From positions 41,788,949 through 41,852,948 of the forward strand of contig ML677335.1 in assembly GCA_007922305.1 (NCBI GenBank): 64,000 bases of DNA, given 5' to 3'. Below the pieces are notes generated by a model, which was not told the DNA's origin, searched no databases, and saw only the letters and a program-made list of their open reading frames with translations. This document shows positions 11,333 to 22,702 of the stretch, one piece after another. Both the position numbers and the translations under genes were made by a program. The first letter of the stretch is position 1. The number at the start of each line of letters is the position of its first letter. The stretch is from Dermatemys mawii. Lineage: Eukaryota; Chordata; Testudines; Dermatemydidae.

Positions 11333-13028
11333 ATGCCTCGTACTTGTGTGAACAGTGCAGATAACTTCTGCTATGTTTGTGGTGAAGTGACTTTTGCATC
11401 ACAAAAGCGCAGTATAACCACTATGGTTAAGAAAGCCTATCACCTTTATTTTGGCTGCAAAATTGGAGATCAGGACAAGAGGTGGGCCCCACACATATGC
11501 TGCAACACTTGTGCAACAAATCTTCGCCAGTGGTTGAACAGGAAAAGGAAATCTATGCCTTTTGCAGTGCCAATGATTTGGAGAGAGCCAACAGATCATA
11601 CCAGCAATTGTTACTTCTGCATGGTGCCTCCATTTGGGAAAGGTGTGTCAAAGAAGAAAAAGTGGACTGTGCATTATCCAAACATTCCATCAGCTATACG
11701 CCCAAAACCCCACAGAGAAGGACTGCCGGTTCCTGATGCACCAGAATCATTCTCACTTGAGTCAGACGAGGAAGAGGAAGAGGATGAAAATTCTGGTCCT
11801 GGACCATCAATGTCACAGGACCCACATTTTCTCCCATCCTCCTCAGAACCACACCATAACACAAGCTGAACTGAATGACCTTGTCAGGGATTTGGAACTA
11901 CCCAAGAGTAAGGCAGAGCTGTTGGGCTCCAGACTACAGCAGTGGAATCTCCTGGCAGGTGATGTTAGGGTTTCCATGTTCCATGACCGTCAAAAGGATC
12001 TTGTCCCATTCTTCTTCATGGAAGGTGATCTTGTAGCCTGCAACAACATCGATGGTGTGATGGCAGCCCTCAACATCGTTCACGATCCAGATGAGTGGAG
12101 ACTCTTCATTGATTCATCGAAGATGAGTCTTAAAGCTGTTTTGCTGCATAATGGCAATGTTTTGCCATCAATTCCAGTTGGTCACGCGGTCCATATGAAG
12201 GAAACCTATGACAACATCAAACAACTTTTGAGGTGCATAAACTATGACCAACATCAGTGGCAGCTTTGTGGCGATTTGAAGGTTGTTGCTCTCTTGCTTG
12301 GTCTGCAGACTGGATACACAAAGTACTGCTGTTTTCTCTGCGAATGGGATAGTCGTGCAAGAGATTCCCACTACATCAAGAAAGATTGGCCACTCCGACA
12401 GTCATTGGAGCCTGGGAGGAAAAGTGTTCAGCATCCACCACTTGTTGAATCAAGGAAGATTTTGTTACCACCCTTACACACGAAGCTGGGTCTGATGAAG
12501 AACTTTGTCAAGGCCATTGACAAAACACAAGCAGCTTTCAAGTACCTCCGTGGAAAATTTCCAAGGTTAAGTGAAGCTAAGAGAAAGGAAGGTGTCTTTG
12601 TTGGTCCTCAGATTCGTGAACTTCTTCGAGATGATGCATTTGACCATGCACTGCGTGGCAAGGAAAAGACGGCATGGAAAGCCTTCCAGTCAGTGGCAAT
12701 ACATTTTCTCGGAAACAACAAGGCAGACAACTACAGCTTGTTGGTGGAAAACCTCCTCAAGGCATACAAAAGCCTTGGTTGCAACATGTCACTAAAGATA
12801 CATTTTTTGCACTCTCATCTAGATTTTTTTCCACCAAACTGCGAAGCAGTGAGCGATGAGCATGGCGAGTAATTTCACCAGGACATTGCAAGAATGGACA
12901 AACGCTGTCAGGGCAAATGGAGCCCATCAACGCTTGCAGACTATTGCTGGACAGTGACAAGAGATGCTCCATTTAATGAATACAAGAGACAAGCCAAGAA
13001 GCACCGAGTAGACACTGAAGAGGACTAA
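11333..13028 (+). pseudogene. Transposase-like gene with zinc-binding N-terminus, one frameshift and one internal stop
   Basis: A long intronless coding stretch of about 565 codons. The first frame (11333-11866) opens with a Cys-rich region (CYVCGE; later HICCNTCATNLRQW; then CYFCMVPP) that looks like a zinc-binding domain, followed by an acidic Glu/Asp run. The frame shifts near 11850, and the rest continues from about 11856 to 13028 in another frame with an in-frame TAA at 12870-12872. Candidate RNase-H-like acidic residues are the Asp in LFIDSSK (codon at 12111), the Asp in CGDLKVV (12273) and the Glu in SDEHGE (12858). A further Cys pair lies in KYCCFLCEWDSR. I recognise the wording as a multicopy family in reptiles and many invertebrates, but I cannot name the superfamily, and no terminal repeats could be fixed. 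Two lesions in about 1.7 kb mean a recent death. A host-domesticated role is unlikely in this copy. Confidence 0.7.
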
Positions 13029-13678
13029 ACTATGTACATAATAGTTTTTTGCCTTTTGTTTCATAATACATTTTATTTATATAATCCTTTTGCTGATTTT
13101 TAAAGTGTTACATAAACAGGACAGGTGAAATATTATCATGTAAAGCAACCATAAACACATGAAAAGACCTAGGTTTACAATTTATGATTAAAACTCTACT
13201 ATCTACACAATATACATAGACATAAAATGTAAAAACTTAAATATCTTAGAAACAGTAGCCAATCAGTTGTTTTAATTGTCATATTTGAATTCAGCACATC
13301 AAAATACATAATAAATATCACATTTTATCTCTGAAGCAGACGACTTCTAAAAAATTGTAGACCAGTGTAATATACCAACCCTTACTCTTGAATGCACTGT
13401 TATGTATTGTTGCGTAGATGCTCTAAGATATGAGTAGTAAGAAATCAACAAAACAGAACCACACTCATGATCAGCTGGCTGAAAGACATATAATGCATTA
13501 TTATGCAGCTATTATTATTTAATTAGCTCTAGGGAAATTATTTGAACAAAGACTTTTATTGAAAAATTGCCTTTTTTTCAAAAGTGAAATATTTCACAAT
13601 AAATTGACATTGTTGAAAAAGTCTATTTTTTGCAAAAAAACCCATCAAGTTTTCTTTTTCCAAAAAATTTCCACAGGG
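13029..13678. other. AT-rich sequence downstream of the transposase-like gene
   Basis: This probably includes the 3' part of the same element and its flank, but no inverted end or duplication was found. 13540-13660 carries an A/T-rich repeat fragment ('gaaaaattgccttttttt') like those at 38640-38900 and 59520-59660. Confidence 0.3.
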
Positions 13679-13965
13679 CTTGTCTTCTGTACCCGCCGCA
13701 TCAGTGGGTAGTGATTGATCTATTGGGAATCGATTTATCGCGTCTCATCTAGACGCGATAAATTGATCCCCAAAGGTGCTCCCCATCAACTCCAGTACTC
13801 CAGCTCGCCGAGAGGAGTAAGCGGAGTCGACGGGGGAGCCCACTGCCGCCGTGAGGATACCAGGTAAGTCGACCTAAGATGCACTGACTTCAGCTACGCT
13901 ATTCACATAGCTGAAGTTGCGTATTTTAGGTCGATCCCGCCGCCCCACTAGTGTAGACCTGGCCT
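13679..13965. mobile_element. Harbinger-like MITE
   Basis: The left end reads 'gggcttgtcttctgtacc' and the right end 'actagtgtagacctggcc', an imperfect terminal inverted repeat. Inside are 'gggaatcgatttatcgcgtc' with its inverted partner 'gacgcgataaattgatcccc', and 'gacttcagctacgctattca' with 'catagctgaagttgcgtatt'. Content matches the element at 34411-34697 in the opposite orientation. Confidence 0.65.
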
Positions 13966-14789
13966 AAGCCAGATTTTTTTAAAGGGAGTTACGCATCAAT
14001 GGGAATTAGATGCTTAAATGTCTTTAAAAGCTTGGCCTTGAGTACATAGCTTTACAATGGATGAACCAAAACCTCAGAAGTTGAGTTCCTGCCAGTGGGC
14101 TTTCCATATCAAAATCTGAACTCCCCTGAAGTTCAGAGGTGTTAGGGTTTGGCCTATTATATGGAAGAATCAATCTATACTCATGTGTTTTAGACAACAG
14201 ATGCAATTAGTAGACAGTGATTGATGTATAATGTCTGTAATGTAAGTGCCCAATTCTGAGAGATGCCAGGTGCCCTTACTTCTATTGGTGTCTAGAGGAG
14301 ACGATGGCACTTAGCTCTTTGGAAGTAACATTCAGTGTGTCAGAATCATTGAAGAATAGTAATTTAAAAATAATCTGAGGAATAGTTTGCTCTTCTGCTG
14401 AGTGGTGGAGGAGAAATTAGTGATGCAGAGTTGGGGGAACAAATGTCTTTTCTCCCCGCGTACTTGATGCATTTGGAAGCCTCTTCTGTTACAGTCATGT
14501 TCTGTTGCACGTTATTTTCATGGACTGCTCGGGGCAGAATTCACATACACAAGGGGTGGGGGTTACCAGGAAAAGTAACAAACCTGAAAGCAGCATTGAA
14601 GAGGCAGCAGGCAGGCAACTGCACAGAGAGGAAGCAGACCTGGGGGGACCAGTGCGTGTCAGGGGGTGTTGCCAACTCTCATTTGCTGGAAAAATTATTC
14701 TCATTCTTTATATTCCGGTAGCACTAGATGCCCTAAGATCAGGAGCCCCCACTGAACTGGGTGCTAAACGAACACATAGTGAGAGACAG
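13966..14789. other. Intergenic sequence with weak repeat traces
   Basis: About 14235-14345 carries a degraded copy of a 'gtgcccaattctgagagatg' type repeat. Opposed open frames at 14431-14894 have no known domain and are taken as chance. Confidence 0.3.
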
Positions 14790-14925
14790 AAAGTTTGCAA
14801 CCTAAATAGACATGACAGAAGTAGAGAGGTAGAGTCTTTTGCCCAATGTCACACTGCAGAGGAGGATATAGAAACCAAGTTTCCTGATTTCTAATTCAGT
14901 GCCCTGACTAGTATACAATGCTTCC
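14790..14925 (-). repeat. MIR-like SINE fragment, reverse orientation, strongly decayed
   Basis: 'ttgcccaatgtcacactgca', then 'agaaaccaagtttcctgatt' and 'aattcagtgccctgactagt' follow the order of reverse-orientation MIR copies. The stretch before it (14725-14790, 'gaactgggtgctaaacgaac') is LINE-tail-like. Confidence 0.45.
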
Positions 14926-17446
14926 TCCCTGATTAACATCACCAAGAGATCAGAAACACCCTTATTAAAACACATTTTGAAGGATTTTTTTTTAAAAAAA
15001 ACCTGTAATCCTATTTAAAGAATGTGCTTTTGGAAATCTGATCATTTTTTAATTACTCAATTTTAAAAATATCCAGGTAAAATCAAGTTGACAGTGTTCC
15101 CTGAAGGACGCATTATTTGCCCCAACAATTTGACTGCCAGGATATTCCTCAGACTAGAGGTCTTTGGAATCTTTTCATTTGAAATTCCAGCCCAGAGAGT
15201 TAAAGCCATGCACACTTGATGAAGGGTGTCTTTCCCATGCTCATCCTTGCAAACTGCAAGGAGGGAAGGCACGTTGAGCTATTTCTCCCAGCTCCTTTAA
15301 TGTAAGCAGTAGTGGATGCCATTCACCATACTGCTGAGGAATATCAAAAGCCTTTACCTGTGCCATCAGATATTCTGAAATCCTGCAAGCTTGACAGCGT
15401 TGTCATCCTTTTATTGACAGCATCAGCCAGACGAAATCGGTCAAGGAGTAAATCAAGTAGAAGTAAAAGACCTTTTAATCCACAATCACACACATCCGCA
15501 CTGCCTGGAGAAGGGTAAGTGCTTTAGAACCTTTTTGAATGGCAGGATATTAACATGCTTTTTGTCTTTCCTTCTGCTTGCAAGACTTTTCTCCTTTCAA
15601 TCTTTTCTCCCCGTCAACGTTTGTATCAGGACTGGTGCACCTTATGCCTATTGACAGTTTTTGACACCGATGAAATCTGCACGCTGTGACAGCACTTGGT
15701 GGACTGTTAGCAACGTCAAGGTCACTTTATTTCTCTAGCTTTAGCAATAATTCTTCCAGCCTGAGGAGTACTTTGTCTTAAGGGAATCTTCCTTCTTGAG
15801 CATCTCATGATTCACAGCCTCTGCTCCATTACGGTGGCTATTATAAGATCAGAGTGAAGTTCGTACAGTAAATAAACTATTAGCTGGACGGTGCTGTTGT
15901 GCTTTCCTAATTACAGCAGGTAGCACAGTTCTGACTGCTGGTAGCAAGACTTAAAACCACAGCTATTTTAAACCAGGGAGAATCAACAACTGAATCCAGC
16001 AGTACACAGAGAAGCTGTAGGGGTTATTCATTGGACATGAGAGCCAAGGAAAAGAACTAGGAGGAGGAAAAAAACCTGCTCTGGTCTGGACGCATGCTGA
16101 GTTGCCAACAGCAGATTCAGAGGGGACACCAAGGGCTTGTTAAAAGGCCAGGTAACGCACCAGTGACAGCATATTAAATAGCACATAGGTACCACTTGCC
16201 TAAGGTATAATGATTTTTTTCTTCTGTTAACCGCAGATTGAAAAACTGCCTTCCTGTTAAACTTGCAACCTTGCATTTGATAAAAGCACTGCAAGCCAGA
16301 GTCCCCATTTTTCAAAATCTTCCACAATGTATTTCAAAACTTCTTTTTTCACCAGAGTATGCCAGCTCGATGTTCGACAGAAATGCCCACTAACTTGGAC
16401 ACAGATCCCTCCGAGCTGAACCCCAGTAGAGCTCTAGAGGAATAGTCTTAAATCCTACAGAATTTAGAGACATCTTTCTTTAAATGTCATCATAGTAGTT
16501 TTAATCAGGAAGGGTTGGTTTGCTGAGTAGGGCAGCAAGATCGATTCTGCTTCACTGCCCACCCCCTTGGGAGCAACTCAAGTGTGCAAAAAGCACAAGG
16601 ACCTTCTAATTGTTCTCCAGAAGCCTCTTCCCAGCCACCCATCCTTTGTAACCATCGCTCACACATTCATTGAGCTTAGATCAGTAAGGGCGGGAAGAGG
16701 GGCCTTGAAGGGTGTATAATCCTGATAGGAGAGAACTACACACATGTTAACATACCCACTATTAAGTATTTCCCACTAGCAATTAAAGGTACAGCTGGGA
16801 CTGCCTCTTTTCCACCATTCAGGAGATGCTCCATTGGGTTCAGTGGGGCCAGGATTTCATTACAAGGGCTTGGTACATGAACAGTTAGACCCTTTGAAAG
16901 GGGTCTAGCTCAAAACACTCTAAACAAATTGTTCACGTGCATCAGCAGGGTGCAGATGGACAGTCAGAACACAGCAGGTTAGCGCAGGGTAGAGTCATAT
17001 ACCAGCTTGCTGTGCTCTCGTTGTTGGTGGAGATAAGCCCTTAGTGTCACGTGACCAGCCCGTGGGCTGTCATGCCTAGTGATCAAAGGAGAGTCAGGCC
17101 TAGCATCAGAGCAGGTATTGGTAATCAGGAGTCAGAGCCAAGGGTCAGAGGTCAGGAACCAGAATCAAGGGTTCCTACCAAGTTACCATGAGTGAAACAA
17201 GACAGGGCAGGGTTGAAACAAGGCAGGGGCAGGGCTGGGAACAAGCAGGCACAGGAGTGATCACAGCCCTGGGCAAATACCTTGAGCAGCCATTGAAATG
17301 CTGCAGCTGCTGGGCTTAAGCACCAGTCTACTGAATCTTCCCATCAGTCAGGTGGTGTTTCCAATCAGGGAGCCTGCTCCAGGTCAGCTGTGTTCATTAG
17401 GTTGCCTGGAGACTGACTGTGCTGCAGGCCATGATTCCTGATACTT
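14926..17446. other. Mostly unassigned intergenic sequence
   Basis: Apart from the exon-like segment, no gene is seen. 16935-17020 contains a MITE-like phrase, and 17070-17440 is a purine-rich repetitive stretch ('gtcagagccaagggtcagag', 'ggaaccagaatcaagggttc', 'caggcaggggcagggctggg' type units) that resembles an LTR or retroelement interior. No termini were found. Confidence 0.3.
15421..15514 (+). other. Isolated exon-like segment with good splice signals
   Basis: A pyrimidine-rich acceptor ('catccttttattgacag') precedes 94 bases that are open in one frame and end at a consensus donor ('aagG|GTAAGTg'). The open frame encodes an Arg/Ser-rich piece (SARRNRSRSKSSRSKRP) followed by FNPQSHTSALPGE. 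I do not recognise the peptide. It lies 8 kb upstream of the first DUSP gene and could be an untranslated or alternative 5' exon, part of an unknown transcript, or chance. Confidence 0.25.
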
Positions 17447-17658
17447 GGGCACGTCTACACTGCAATTAGACACCAGCTGACTCAGGCTCGCAGGGCTCAG
17501 ACTGTGGGACTGTTTACTTGCAATGTAGACTTTCAGGTTGGGACTACACCCGATCTCTGGGACCCTCCCACCTCACAGTCCCACAGCCTGAGCCCCATGA
17601 GCCTGAGTCAGCTGGCACAAGCCAGCTGCTGGTATCTAATTGCAGTGTAGACATACCC
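17447..17658. mobile_element. Foldback MITE with long inverted arms
   Basis: The left arm reads 'gggcacgtctacactgcaat', 'tagacaccagctgactcagg', 'ctc'. The right arm reads 'gagcctgagtcagctggcac' and later 'tatctaattgcagtgtagac', 'ataccc'. A second internal pair is 'ctcagactgtgggact' / 'cagtcccacagcctgag'. The whole element can fold into a hairpin. The immediate flanks do not show a matching 2- or 3-base duplication. Confidence 0.75.
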
Positions 17659-19169
17659 ACAAACTCCCTTGAGTAGCTCCTGCTGGGGATTGGAGGGATG
17701 TTTCTGTCACATACAGCGACCTTTCTGGCTGACTAAGGAGGAACGTGAAGGGAAACAGATGGCCCACGAGGACTAGTAATAAGGCAAAGAGTCATTCACC
17801 GCTTATATCCTGATTCAAATCTAGCCCAGGCCAGTGTGACCAAAAGTTGCTCCCTCTTAGGCTAATTCATAAATGACAGGGGTTCATATCACAACTGCCC
17901 CAGGTCTGGCATTAATTGGAAGTCTCAGCAGAGACATCAAGGAATGAATGGATATGAAGACTCCGATATTCTCCCACGCAGAAAGGGGGCCCCTCCAGTG
18001 CAGGGCTTAGGTGCATTTGGAGGACAATTGGGTTGTGTCATGAGGAGAAGCTTGCAGTGTTGTTCCCTATTTTGTCCCTAAGCTGTGGTTAAAGAGGGGT
18101 CTGTATTCTCCAGATGCATCAGTGCTTTCCAAAGCACTAAGCTTACTTTAAAAAACAAACAGCTTTAATCATTCTTTCTGATTTTCTCTTCAGTCCAAAA
18201 TAATTAAAACAGCATTAACACAGCAATGAATTAAACAGAGACCATCCAAGAGTCGGATGGACAGATTCTGCTCTCCGTTACTTAGGTGTAAATCAGGAAC
18301 AACTCCTCTAGTGTAACAGAGAAGAGAATCAGGCCCTAAATATTCAGGGAGGGCAATGAACTTCTATAGTCCCTGCTGTTTGAGTGTTGACAAAACAAAA
18401 GGCTATAAAATATGATGTAGTCAGCCAAGAAAGCAATATTGCTCTGCCATGTGCATGGCTATACAAGGGTGAGTGCAGGATCTCATTCAAAATCCCTGTA
18501 GGTGCTGCCTTTAACGATCAGCCATAACCCACTTCTTGCTTTCAGTATCACTTGGTATTAGAGCTACAGTGAACTGCTGTTGAGAGAGTCTAATTCCTGC
18601 AAACAAGCCCCTGTAGGCTTGCATGGAAAATACAGAGTTTCCCTTTCAGTCCCCTGCTAGGTTCCCATCTGGCTGCTTTAACTTGGCTATTACTTTTAAA
18701 TGTGCCTGTTTCTGTATATGAGACTGTGTCCTGCCTTAAGAGACTTTTGAATTTCCGGAGCTCCAGATTCTGGCCAAAATTTCAAGAGAGAGATTGGGTC
18801 TTTTTGGGGAGCAGATATGGGTGGCAGGGAGGGAGAAGAGATCAGATTCCAGGTTATAGTCAACAAGTAATTCCACTCACACGATCATTTCCTTGGTTCT
18901 TTCCCTGACTGGCTTCTTCCATAACAAAGACAAAGGGCCCCCGGATGTATTACATGAGAGAGAAAGGCAGGCAATGGAAAGACGTCTGCAGAATGAAAAG
19001 ATGCTCATATAGAAAAAAAGGAAAAAGGAGATGGAGCCAACAGATGTCCAAGTGCAGAAGCAGTAAAAAGAGCCATGATAACTGAGTAATGATTTCATGC
19101 TTGGTGTTACTGTTTGAATCTTTCAAGTGTTTAGCTATTTTGTTTGTATTGGTTTTACTGTCAAACTTC
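17659..19169. other. Intergenic sequence with one short palindromic repeat
   Basis: 18262-18338 is a small palindromic repeat ('agattctgctctccgttact...gagaagagaatcaggccc'). The rest is unassigned. There is no gene. Confidence 0.3.
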
Positions 19170-19330
19170 TGTTTTATATTATTTATTATTTGTATGACAG
19201 CAGCACCCAGACACTTTTATCAAGGACTCCACTCTGTTAGGTGCTGTACAAAAGACAGACTAAGATAAATTTACATTGTCATTTAAGACCTTGTTATCTA
19301 AAGACACCTGTGGCTGGTCTATGTTAATTA
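19170..19330. repeat. Old LINE/MIR-like fragment
   Basis: 'attatttattatttgtatga', 'cagcagcacccagacacttt', 'ttaggtgctgtacaaaagac' matches the 'tgctaggcgctgtacaaaca' type of repeat that is widespread in turtles. Others of this type lie near 22835-22920, 24465-24540 and 40725-40830. Confidence 0.45.
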
Positions 19331-19404
19331 TTCCACCTCCATTGTCACCAATGGAGCTGCACCACTGAGGAAAGTGATGGTAAAAGAAGAGGGAAAGGAT
19401 GCTT

Positions 19405-19590
19405 AAATGGTTAGGATGTTAGCCTGGGGCCTTCTCCAGCCAGGTTCAGTTCCCTGCTCCAGCACACAATCTCTTGGGCAAGTTACAGTCTCTCTCTGCC
19501 TCAGTTCTCCAACCGTACAAAGGGAATAATACTATTCACTGTGTCACCAGAGTGTTTGGATAAACACAATGAAAGTCTGTGAGGCACTGA
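19405..19590 (+). repeat. MIR-family SINE
   Basis: In order: a tRNA-like head with 'ggttaggatgttagcctggg' and the B-box-like 'aggttcagttccctgctcc', then 'cttgggcaagttacagtctc', 'tctgcctcagttctccaacc', 'gtacaaagggaataatacta' and 'gaggcactgagatactg'. This is the MIR order on the + strand, diverged as expected for an old copy. Confidence 0.75.
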
Positions 19591-19602
19591 GATACTGTAG
19601 AC

Positions 19603-19852
19603 TAGCGGTTCTCAAACTTCATTGCACCACGATCCTCTTCTGTCAACGAAAATTACTTCATGACTCCAGGAGTCCCTACCACCCAAGCCAAAGCCCGAGC
19701 CCCACTGCCATGGGTGGAGGGCCAAAGTTAAAGCCCAATGGCTTTAGCCTTGGTGGGAGGCCTGTAACTCAAGCCCCATTACCCAGGGCTGAAGCCCTCG
19801 GGCCTTGGTCCCAGATCCCAGCAAGTCTAAATGCACAGTTTGAGCACTGCTG
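19603..19852. mobile_element. hAT-like short element
   Basis: The left end 'tagcggttctcaaacttca' and right end 'cacagtttgagcactgctg' are imperfect inverted complements. Flanks 'ctgtagac' and 'ccatagac' agree at 5 to 6 of 8 positions, compatible with a decayed 8-bp duplication. The interior has 'aagcccgagccccactgcca' and related GC-rich text. Confidence 0.55.
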
Positions 19853-22030
19853 CCATAGACAGAAAAAATACTTATGTAGACAAGGCCCTGTAGTACATAC
19901 TAACAGTTCGGGAAATGAACTAAAGCCTGGCTCACTAATTTGCTACTTCCCACCTCAGCAAGTGACAGGCACTGAGTCAGTTGGAGTCTGGAGTAAAATT
20001 AGATGTGCTGAACCACTTGTGGGATACCTACAATGAGGGAGGGGCTTTGCCTTTGGGGATAGGGTGGCTCCATAACGACTGCAGAGTGGAACCCAGGCTT
20101 CCAGAATCAAATATCGCTGCTCTGAAGACACAAGGCCCAGTCTGGCCAGTTAGAACTCAGTGCATTTGTAAACTGATGCTTTAATAACATCATACATATA
20201 TTTGAAGTTGCTCTCACGTTCTCTGAGAAGCAAGGAAATAAATCCATATTGGTTGCATTTAAGATTTCCACCGTGCCTCAATCCTTTCCTAAAGGTACAA
20301 GCTTGTTAAAAAAAAAAAAAAATCCATGCAGTAATACAATCCTAAAATGTTTCCAAGCTACAGCCTAGTTTTGGAATTAAAAATAACCCTCCCTACTATA
20401 TGTGGACTAGATCTTTGCAAAGAAAGTTTCCTATTTAAAGCCCTTGTAATATTGAGCAGCTACATTTTTCTCTCCAGAACTTATTTTCTAATTACAAGGG
20501 ACCATACCGTCCTACAGTTGATGATTGTCACCAAAAATGGACCAGTTTCAATTAGCCAGGCAGGGTGGTTTACAAAAACCCAGTCAGCAGCAGCACTTTT
20601 TGCCAGCTTTACAGCTCGGTCTTTTAGTATCTTTAAAAAAACCAAAAACACCTCAACGAAGTCCCAGATCTTCAATTAAAATTTTCATATAATTTTCCTC
20701 ATTAGTCCAATCATCTGGTGTAATTATTTCAAAGTTTACCCTAAAGGCCGCACAGACGAATTCATCTCAAGGTCAATGCAGCGCAAAACAGAGTGGAATG
20801 GTTAGGAGTTACACTCCATGATGATACGAGAAACTTGTTTGTTTGGTATTAGTCATGTGGAGCAAATGATGTTGCACACTTCCTGGGAACAGAAGAGCTG
20901 TATGAAAGGGCACTTAGTTACAGAATGCATGACAAGGCATGAAATGGTGAAGCAATCATTCAGCACCAAGGACTCAATCGCACAAGATACAGAGAGCTCC
21001 CCTGACATCAGTCCCTGAACCACGACCATGGGAGAGGGGAGAAAAATGTTAAAAGCTCACAGACTATAGCAAAAGACTTAAACCATACAAGAGTGAGATA
21101 GGACAGAAAGAGACCCCTTTTAGATCCCATCTCATTTGTGCCCTGCTGACTCTCCTGGACACCTCCCTACAGTACGTTCCTCAGTGTTTAGATATTTAAA
21201 AATAGATTGGATCAAGTAATTGAGGTTCAAGTACTTTCCTTGGAAAATCTAATGGCTTAATGGACCATAGGGAATTTCTTCTAACCTACATTTTGCTTTG
21301 CTTAATTTCATCTTATTGCATATTAAATGGTCGCCCCAATGACAGCGCCTTTCCTGAGGAAAGTTATCAGTGCTCTTAAAATTAGCACCAGAGGGAAAAA
21401 AATTATGTCTAGGCTAAAATCTCACAAAGGAATATATCTGGAGTACTCAAAATCCTGGTATATTGTCTGCATTTACCCCCCCCCCCCCCCCGCCCCGCCA
21501 TAGGTGAAAATTAGCTTTTCCTCAAAATAAATCCTTTCTGCTATTTTTTTTGTGTGTGTGCCCCAAAGCTGTCTCTGCTGTCGGCGAAAAGAGCATGGTG
21601 CAAAATTTGGAAAATTACAGAGATGAGTGTAAACATGAACCCTGGGTTCAGGTGTCCCGATACTACAAAAATGAGCAAGGTATAAGAATTTATGCAGAAT
21701 AGAATAGATTCAAAGCACTCCCAGATTTAGCTCTGGCTTTCTATTGTATCTAAACCACCTCAATCCACATAGACTCCTCGATCCAAATTACTTTGTGCTT
21801 TGGGAAAAGTCTGGATCTGACTCAGAATGTCAAATTAATCACTGGTAAAAATGCAATGTTCTTTAGAGGCAAGAATTGCAATAATTCTGTTTAAAGAGAT
21901 TTTATTAGCATGACAAGCTATGCAACTGTTGCCAAAGTATATAATAAAAGAGACAGACCTTTCAGGTATCTTTCAGAGGTAGGTAAGAGCCAGCCCTAGT
22001 GGGACCACACACTGCCTAGGGTTTGATCCC
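19853..22030. other. Unassigned intergenic sequence with homopolymer runs
   Basis: No gene is seen. There is an A-run at about 20309-20323 and a C-run at 21476-21491. The remaining sequence has no repeat I can name. Confidence 0.3.
21476..21491 (+). repeat. Uninterrupted run of 16 C followed by gccccgcc
   Basis: A homopolymeric C tract on the + strand (G on the -). It is likely length-polymorphic and may reflect assembly uncertainty. Confidence 0.9.
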
Positions 22031-22139
22031 TGTAAGCCCCCTCGGTCTCTCAAGCTGAGGGGAGCCCCTCAGGCTGGTCCGAACCGGCCGGCTCAGGCCT
22101 TGCCAGGTACCCGGCGGGTCGCTCAGTCCCGAGATGCAG

Positions 22140-22310
22140 CTAGGCCTGGGCTTCAGGCTCAGCCAGCCAGCAGGGCAATAACCATAACAGTCTTCAGGGC
22201 TTGGGCCTGGCCTCCAGGCTCAGGCAGCCAGCAAGGCAATAACAATAACAGTCTTTAGGGCTGGGGCCTGGCCTCCAGGCTCAGGCAGCCAGCAAGGCAG
22301 TCTATGAGGT
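22140..22310. repeat. Tandem repeat, unit about 61 bp, about 2.8 copies
   Basis: Units begin near 22140, 22200 and 22261. Each contains 'ctccaggctcaggcagccag' (or a close variant) followed by 'caaggcaataacaataacag'. The array is inside the solo LTR. Confidence 0.8.
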
Positions 22311-22624
22311 TCCCCGGTTCAGGGCAAGGGGCAGCTGGCTCAAGGGAGTGGGTACCTCTGCCATCCAGTCGGCTTCCGGTTCCTCTGGATACACGGCGGC
22401 AGGCACTCCAGGCCAGTCGTCCTCGGTGTCAGGGGTTGGAGTGCAGCTCCAGCTCGGGTCTCCTCCCGGCTGCAGCAGGTCCTGTCGGGCGTCCTTCTCC
22501 TCCCCGGCTTCTCCTCCTTCTGGGCTGTAGGGCTGGTCTTTTATAGTCCTGCCCCTGGACTTCTGGCGAGAGAGGTGGGGCGGCCTTGGCTCCACCCACC
22601 AAGGGGTTTCCCTTGCTCCCTCAT

Positions 22625-22702
22625 CCTCCCAAGTGGAGGGAGACCACTTGGGCTCACTACTCTTGTCCTCCCAAGTGGAGGGAGACCACTTGGGCTCACT
22701 AC
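22625..22702. repeat. Tandem duplication, 36-bp unit at 42-bp period, with internal palindrome
   Basis: The two copies at 22625-22660 and 22667-22702 appear identical. Each contains the near-palindrome 'ccaagtggagggagaccacttgg', with two CACTTG/CAAGTG E-box-type hexamers per copy. In LTR orientation this is the 5' (U3) end, where enhancers usually sit. Confidence 0.8.

Noticed and set aside
1..22000. SAMD8 exons expected near DUSP13 by mammalian synteny
   Set aside because: I looked for its SAM-domain and membrane-segment peptides on the minus strand and recognised none. The gene may lie outside the window.
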